From positions 1 through 64,000 of the forward strand of contig JAEZFD010000014.1 of NCBI GenBank assembly GCA_023417655.1: a stretch of 64,000 nucleotides of DNA, given 5' to 3'. Below are positions 62,461 through 64,000 of the stretch, piece after piece. Every line of letters starts with the position of its first letter. The stretch's first letter is position 1. Source of the DNA: Planctomycetota bacterium (GTDB lineage: Bacteria > Planctomycetota > Planctomycetia > Planctomycetales > Planctomycetaceae). The position numbers were made by a program, and so were the translations under genes. The notes under the pieces are model-generated. The model was given only the letters and a program-made list of their open reading frames with translations, had not been told where the DNA came from and made no database searches.

Positions 62461-63993
62461 ATGTCCGCCGATTTTCATCACTCCGATGAACAGGATCATT
62501 CCGAACCGTCAGAAGAACTGAATCCTCCTGATTCAGAAGCATTCGAGTTGTCGGAGGAAGTTTACGCCCGCATCGTCGAACAGGTGCAACAGATCCAGAA
62601 TTCACTGGCTGCTGCCTCAGGGGCACAGCCTCCGGCTTCATCCGACGGAAAGATCAACCGTGCCGACCATTCGCATTCGCGAGTGAGTGAATTGAATCGG
62701 ATCGTCGATCTTCCCGTTGAAATCCCTGTTCCGCGCGAGCCCAACCGGCTTGAGGAAGCTGGCGTTTCACTACTTTCGCTGACTGAGCTGACCCTGAAGT
62801 TTCTCTATCTGTCCGGCAATGCAACGTGCCAGAGCATCAGCCAGCAGCTGAAACTTCCAGTTCCTCTGGTGGCGGAAGGACTGCGTTCCTTGCTGCTCGC
62901 GGATGATCTGGAGCTCGAATCGGGTGAGTCGGCCGAACTCTCAACGATACGGTATCAGCTGACGGAGTCAGGACGGAATCGCGCACGGGATGTCTTCAAG
63001 CAGTGTCGCTACGTCGGGCCAGCCCCGGTCTCCCTTGAACAGTATCTTCTGCAGTGTCGCCTGCAGTCGGTCTCGCGATTACGGGTCACACAGGAACAGC
63101 TGTCACGTGTCTTCTCGTCGCTGGTGCTGTCTGACGAGATGCTGGCCCGTCTGGGTCCAGCCACCTGCAGCGGCCAGGCGATCCTGCTGTCGGGACCAAC
63201 TGGCAGTGGCAAAACGGCGATCGCGCGCCTGCTAGGGCAGCTCGTCCGGGATCATGGCGGATCAATTTATGTTCCGTATGCGATTTCGGTCGAAAACCAG
63301 ATTATCTCCGTCTTCGACGCCCGCATTCATCAGTCGCTTCCCGACCAGACACCAGGCGAGATTGCAGGAATCGACCGCCGTTGGCGCCGAGTCCGGCGTC
63401 CTGTGATTGAGCATCGCGGAGGTCTCGACGATCAGAAGCTTTGCTATCAATCAGGAGGAGAGAACGGATTGACCGCCGCTCCGCTGCAGCTGAAAGCGAA
63501 CGGAGGAGTTCTGATTCTCGATGACTTCAACTCGCACACACCGCCGACCCGCGCGACTGTGGATCGCTGGATCCTTTCGCTCGAAGATCGGGTCGACCGG
63601 TGGTCGATTCCATCTGGTCGTACGGTCGATGTTCCCTTCGAGATGCTGGCGGTCCTGACCACGAGTCATAAGGCGGCCCACTTCACAGAGTCCCCGTTGG
63701 TTCGCCGGATCCGGCATAAAGTCGAGATCGGACCTCCGACAGAAAGTCAGTTCCGCGAGATGTTCCGTCGCTGCTGTGAGGAACGAAACATCAGATACGA
63801 CGATTGGATCGTATCGCGGCTGCTGGCAACGCAATACAACTCGCAGAATCTGCCGAAGGCAAGCGATTCACGCGATTTGCTGGATGTTGTTGAGGCAATC
63901 TGCCGATTCAGAGGAATACAGGCCCATCTCAGCGAGTCTTTAATCGCTGAGGCATTTCAGGAGTGCGTCGGAAACGGGCGGGCTGTCGCTTAG
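62461..63993 (+). CDS. AAA ATPase with N-terminal winged-helix-like region
   Basis: 510 residues. The Walker A is LLSGPTGSGKTAIARLL, the Walker B-like segment is GGVLILDDFNSHTPP, and downstream FEMLAVLTTSHKAAH and RRIRHKVEIGPP give sensor and arginine-finger-like positions of the MoxR/AAA group. Residues ~80-230 look like a winged helix (LTELTLKFLYLSGNATCQSISQQLKLPVPLVAEGLRSLLLADDL in parts), and the extreme N-terminus is acidic (DEQDHSEPSEELNPPDSEAFELSEE). I choose the ATG at 62461; the frame is open from a TTG at 62386. The stop is at 63991-63993, so the gene is complete. In planctomycetes such ATPases are often found near Flp-type pilus genes, not visible in this window. Confidence 0.75.
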   Translation: MSADFHHSDEQDHSEPSEELNPPDSEAFELSEEVYARIVEQVQQIQNSLAAASGAQPPASSDGKINRADHSHSRVSELNRIVDLPVEIPVPREPNRLEEAGVSLLSLTELTLKFLYLSGNATCQSISQQLKLPVPLVAEGLRSLLLADDLELESGESAELSTIRYQLTESGRNRARDVFKQCRYVGPAPVSLEQYLLQCRLQSVSRLRVTQEQLSRVFSSLVLSDEMLARLGPATCSGQAILLSGPTGSGKTAIARLLGQLVRDHGGSIYVPYAISVENQIISVFDARIHQSLPDQTPGEIAGIDRRWRRVRRPVIEHRGGLDDQKLCYQSGGENGLTAAPLQLKANGGVLILDDFNSHTPPTRATVDRWILSLEDRVDRWSIPSGRTVDVPFEMLAVLTTSHKAAHFTESPLVRRIRHKVEIGPPTESQFREMFRRCCEERNIRYDDWIVSRLLATQYNSQNLPKASDSRDLLDVVEAICRFRGIQAHLSESLIAEAFQECVGNGRAVA

Positions 63994-64000
63994 AGCAAAG

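Noticed and set aside
1..64000. CRISPR arrays, prophage, IS elements or rRNA/tRNA genes
   Set aside because: I looked for regular direct repeats, transposase or integrase motifs and tRNA-like cloverleaf stretches in the gaps and saw none that I could support.

Overview
The window carries about 50 genes on both strands and has no rRNA, tRNA, CRISPR array, prophage or insertion sequence that I can see. It looks like chromosomal DNA of a planctomycete, probably order Planctomycetales. The evidence is a PSD1/DUF1549-DUF1553 cytochrome plus DUF1501 pair, two DUF1559 prepilin-like proteins, a sialate O-acetylesterase, a transmembrane Hanks-type kinase, a large barrel plus beta-helix surface protein and a VCBS/FG-GAP protein, all mixed with housekeeping genes in short operons.

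Layout: 1-5.5 kb holds infB (5' truncated by the window edge), rbfA, an endonuclease III-like protein and an LpxL-type acyltransferase. 5.5-14.6 kb holds a sialate O-acetylesterase, an APH-type kinase, two DUF1559 paralogues, and a tight minus-strand group of Ser/Thr kinase, apt and an RluA-type pseudouridine synthase. 14.9-21.2 kb holds the PSD1 and DUF1501 pair and a secreted propeller-like protein. 21.4-28.9 kb holds rpsR, tatC with a large periplasmic insert, the coproheme decarboxylase gene chdC, a zinc-ribbon protein, a YhdJ-type DNA methyltransferase, a TatD-like hydrolase, a SpoIIAA-like protein and a divergent SDR/TetR pair.

28.9-41 kb holds tadA, holB, a beta-helix protein, a TIM-barrel isomerase-like protein, a hemolysin III protein, a lone receiver protein, a parvulin translationally coupled to a cation/proton antiporter, a bestrophin-like protein and glcF. 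41-52 kb holds an O-antigen ligase fused to TPR repeats, an alpha/beta hydrolase, holA, the nitrogen module amtB-glnB-glnB with a consensus sigma-54 promoter and a strong terminator, a methyltransferase, deoC and a PAP2 phosphatase. 52-64 kb holds arfB overlapping an App1-type phosphatase gene, the VCBS protein, the barrel plus beta-helix protein, a cysteine desulfurase-like enzyme, a small secreted protein with an OmpA-like motif, and an AAA ATPase with a winged-helix-like N-terminal region.

The clearest functional modules are nitrogen sensing and uptake (46.6-49.5 kb) and the kinase-apt-rluA unit. The least ordinary items are the TatC insert, the endonuclease III homologue that has lost its catalytic lysine and gained a histone-H1-like tail, the barrel plus beta-helix protein, and a degenerate ~150-bp intergenic repeat present at 29.4 and 32.3 kb.
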